DNA of 64,000 nt from Tractidigestivibacter montrealensis (GTDB taxonomy: Bacteria > Actinomycetota > Coriobacteriia > Coriobacteriales > Atopobiaceae), in contig NZ_JANSKA010000002.1 in the NCBI RefSeq assembly GCF_024741235.1, positions 248,001 to 312,000 on the forward strand. Reading direction: 5' to 3'. Below, piece by piece: positions 62,092 through 64,000 of the stretch (positions are counted from its first letter, which is position 1; every line of letters starts with the position of its first letter). The notes under the pieces are model-generated. The model did not search any database. It was not told the DNA's origin and saw only the letters and a program-made list of their open reading frames with translations. The position numbers and the translations under genes are program-made.

Positions 62092-62610
62092 ATGCCGATG
62101 AAGACTTCTACGAGGTTCGTGAAGGCAGCAATTCTGGATGTTTGCACAGCGCTCGTTCTCTGCACGCTGTGCGAGTGGCTTGCTCTTTACGTGTTCCATA
62201 CCGCCACCCCGGCGCCGGGCGAGGGCTGGATTTGGCCTATGTTCTGGATCAACTTCGTGTTTGCGTGGTGCGTCGCCACCATCATCGGCATGATTCCTGG
62301 GGTTGTCGACATGGGCTTCAATTGGGCCATGAAGCGCTCCAACCCCTCCGAGGGAGCCAAGTTCGGTGCGCTTGTGAACGTCCCCATCAACACCGTCTAC
62401 TCTGTCATTCTCTGCTACCTGGTGGGCACGCTTGACGCCTGCGTCCTGGGCGGCGCGCCGTTCGTTGCCTCGTTCTTTGGCTTCCTCCAGAACATCATCC
62501 CGGTGTGGATTGCCTGCTACGTGGTGACCTTCCTTCTGCAGGGTCCCATCGAGAACTTTGCGCGCAAGGTGTGCAACGACCCTGCTCCGGCAATGCCGCA
62601 GATGCACTAG
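62092..62610 (+). CDS. Four-helix membrane protein, DUF2798-like
   Basis: A 172-residue protein with about four membrane segments arranged as two similar halves (W-P-F-W-I-N-F and later QNIIPVWIACYVVTF). It resembles duplicated DUF2798 proteins of unknown role. ATG 62092 has GGAAGGA about 8 nt upstream. It may belong to the LysR/OYE regulon by position, but a terminator separates it from the OYE gene. Confidence 0.5.
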   Translation: MPMKTSTRFVKAAILDVCTALVLCTLCEWLALYVFHTATPAPGEGWIWPMFWINFVFAWCVATIIGMIPGVVDMGFNWAMKRSNPSEGAKFGALVNVPINTVYSVILCYLVGTLDACVLGGAPFVASFFGFLQNIIPVWIACYVVTFLLQGPIENFARKVCNDPAPAMPQMH

Positions 62611-62648
62611 GGTATAGCAGCCTGCTTTGGGCATGCACATAGACTGAT

Positions 62649-62676
62649 GGCGCCCGGGCCGAGAGGCTCGGGCGCC
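62649..62676 (+). terminator. Hairpin after the membrane-protein gene
   Basis: A 12-bp stem GGCGCCCGGGCC / GGCTCGGGCGCC (one G-T pair) with a GAGA loop, followed by ACTTTGGG. Weak T-run. Confidence 0.55.
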
Positions 62677-62706
62677 ACTTTGGGCATTTTGGGAGGTACG
62701 TCTCGC

Positions 62707-63573
62707 ATGGACAAGATCTTCACGGTGACAGACCTGGGCGAGGGCCTGTGGGAGATAGCGGACTGCGTTGGCTGCCGCTGCTACCTGGTAAAGGGGCGCG
62801 ATCGCGTGGCGCTTGTCGACTCGTGCGTGGGCGTGGGCGACCTGCGTCCCGTGGTGCGCGAGCTTAGCCGCGGCCTTCCTGTGACCGTGCTTCTCACGCA
62901 TCGCCACCATGACCACATTGCGGGTTCGTACCTCTTCGACGACGTGCGCATTCCCCGCGAGGAGGACGTGGACATTGCCCTGGGCGAGGAGCAGAACGAG
63001 CATGCCGTGCGCATCTACGTGGAGCAGGGGCGCGCGCCCGAGGGGGCCTTCTCGGCCATGCGCGATGGAACGCGGCCAAGCTTTACGTACTTCGAGGAAG
63101 GCGACGTGCTTGATTTGGGCGGCGTCACCATCGAGGGCGTCTTTCTCCCCGGACATACCGACCACTCGATGGGTTACCTCGTGCGCGAGCGGCGGCTGCT
63201 GCTCTCCGGGGATGCCGTGACGCCCTGCATGTGCCTCTTCTTTCCCGAGAGCCTGCCTATTGCCACCTGGCGCCAGACGCTCGAGAAGATGCAAGGACTG
63301 CCCTTCGACACGTTCCGGATTGGCCACTACTCGCACGAGTTCCGCAAGAGCGACCTCGACGGCTTTCTCGCCGCGGCGGACTACGCGCTGAGCGGTGCGC
63401 GCGGGCTCTCGTGGATGTACACCTACATCGAGGGACTTAAGGGGTCGCTGTATATCTCGCCTGACACGCCGACGGATGACGCCGATTCCCCGGATTTCCG
63501 TGCCGTTATTGGGCCGTACGTGCCGCGCGAACACAAACGCCGCCGGCGCCACGGTGCAGACGGGGCGGCCTGA
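62707..63573 (+). CDS. Metallo-beta-lactamase-fold hydrolase
   Basis: A 288-residue MBL-fold enzyme. Zinc ligands are in LLTHRHHDHIAGSYL (His65, His67, Asp69, His70), in LPGHTDHSMGY, and in LLSGDAVTP. Such enzymes act on thioesters, lactones or glyoxalase-type substrates; none can be chosen here. The C-terminal tail is Arg/His-rich. GGGAGG is 11 nt upstream of ATG 62707, slightly long. It lies after the membrane-protein gene and converges on an MFS gene. Confidence 0.82.
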   Translation: MDKIFTVTDLGEGLWEIADCVGCRCYLVKGRDRVALVDSCVGVGDLRPVVRELSRGLPVTVLLTHRHHDHIAGSYLFDDVRIPREEDVDIALGEEQNEHAVRIYVEQGRAPEGAFSAMRDGTRPSFTYFEEGDVLDLGGVTIEGVFLPGHTDHSMGYLVRERRLLLSGDAVTPCMCLFFPESLPIATWRQTLEKMQGLPFDTFRIGHYSHEFRKSDLDGFLAAADYALSGARGLSWMYTYIEGLKGSLYISPDTPTDDADSPDFRAVIGPYVPREHKRRRRHGADGAA

Positions 63574-63615
63574 CGCCCGAGGGCACGTTGTCGCAGCTAT
63601 CACGTATCAAAGCGG

Positions 63616-63644
63616 CCCTCCGGCGCCGATGTGGCGCCGGAGGG
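63616..63644. terminator. Hairpin between MBL and MFS genes
   Basis: A perfect 12-bp stem CCCTCCGGCGCC / GGCGCCGGAGGG with loop GATGT, between convergent genes. It shares the recurrent GGCCCTCCGGCG core. Confidence 0.65.
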
Positions 63645-63739
63645 CTCATCTCGTACAGGATTGTGTCAATAGCCGCTGCTCGGGCGTCATTATCTCGCCC
63701 GAAGGTGCATTTCTGCAGCAGCGCAGGAACTTGAAGCAC

Positions 63740-64000
63740 CTACTCGGCCCGGGGCACATGCGCAAGCGCGAAGAGCGCCAGCGCCAGGCACGCCGCCATG
63801 CACACCAGCGACAGGGCGAACATGAGGCCATACCCGCCTGCGGAATCGATTACCAGGCTCCAGAACACCGCGGCCACGGCGCTCATGAGCGAGCCCACCA
63901 TGGAGACGCGCGAGTAGATGTTGGCGTAGTCGGCGGAGCCAAAGACGCTTCTCACCAGGAGCGGTGTCTCGACCGTGGTCATGGCGTAGACAACGCCAAA
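63740..64000 (-). CDS. MFS transporter, 3-prime end (partial)
   Basis: Only the last 86 residues of an MFS protein are in the window. The frame continues beyond the right edge (FGVVYA before the first internal Met), so the Met at 63982 is not the start. Visible are PLLVRSVFGSADYANIYSRVSMVGSL and the last two membrane helices, then a short tail. Substrate cannot be assigned. Confidence 0.75.
   Translation of the reverse strand, partial: FGVVYAMTTVETPLLVRSVFGSADYANIYSRVSMVGSLMSAVAAVFWSLVIDSAGGYGLMFALSLVCMAACLALALFALAHVPRAE

Overview
The window is a 64 kb piece of a high-GC, Gram-positive-type chromosome. I infer the class Coriobacteriia (Olsenella/Atopobium-like, family Atopobiaceae). The reasons are actinobacterial housekeeping gene order (asp23-fakA-recG-rsmD-coaD; yceD-rpmF-plsX-acpP-rnc-smc-ftsY-ffh), frequent TTG and GTG starts with strong GGAGG-type ribosome sites, a Firmicutes-style T-box in front of ileS, a class III fructose-bisphosphatase, and anaerobe-type ptb/buk and old-yellow-enzyme genes. 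The organism call is inference; no 16S gene is present.

Layout. (1) 370-6300: an lsrACDBF-like operon for import and catabolism of autoinducer-2, with a Tat-type lipoprotein as binding protein. (2) 6483-21422: a long housekeeping block covering envelope and lipid metabolism (asp23, fatty-acid-kinase-like protein, plsX, acpP), DNA repair and segregation (recG, smc), RNA and ribosome functions (rsmD, rpmF, rnc), CoA synthesis (coaD) and the SRP pathway (ftsY, ffh). (3) 21543-38583: L,D-transpeptidase (minus strand), SpoU methyltransferase, fbp, ftsH, a DUF4012 envelope protein, T-box plus ileS, lspA, an RluD-type synthase, a membrane glycosyltransferase, a palindrome-rich 530-bp gap, and guaB. 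(4) 38586-43478: an accessory patch in which an xpaC-like gene and telA converge on a REP-associated tyrosine transposase (RAYT) flanked by REP palindromes, followed by a DUF4230 gene interrupted by an in-frame TGA and a MerR regulator. (5) 44098-58087: leuS, then a striking group: an Sfp-type phosphopantetheinyl transferase, an ACP with a CocE-like hydrolase, a rubredoxin-tailed FMN reductase, PucR and TetR regulators, and a thiolase / DUF35 / ACP / phosphotransacylase / butyrate-kinase cluster. (6) 58130-64000: LysR regulator, small membrane proteins, an OYE/FAD fusion reductase, a metallo-beta-lactamase-fold hydrolase, and the 3-prime end of an MFS transporter cut by the window edge.

How the parts may work together. 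The most interesting unit is region 5. Two non-fatty-acid-synthase acyl carrier proteins and a dedicated phosphopantetheinyl transferase sit beside a CoA/ACP-type thiolase with its Zn-ribbon OB-fold partner and an acyl-phosphate/kinase pair able to conserve ATP. I read this as a candidate carrier-protein-linked short-acyl cleavage or synthesis pathway whose substrate cannot be told from sequence. The second notable unit is the RAYT/REP patch, where REP palindromes abut or encode the stop codons of xpaC, rayt and telA, and a different hairpin sits 2 nt after guaB. Several promoters share an extended -10 of the form TGCTANNAT.
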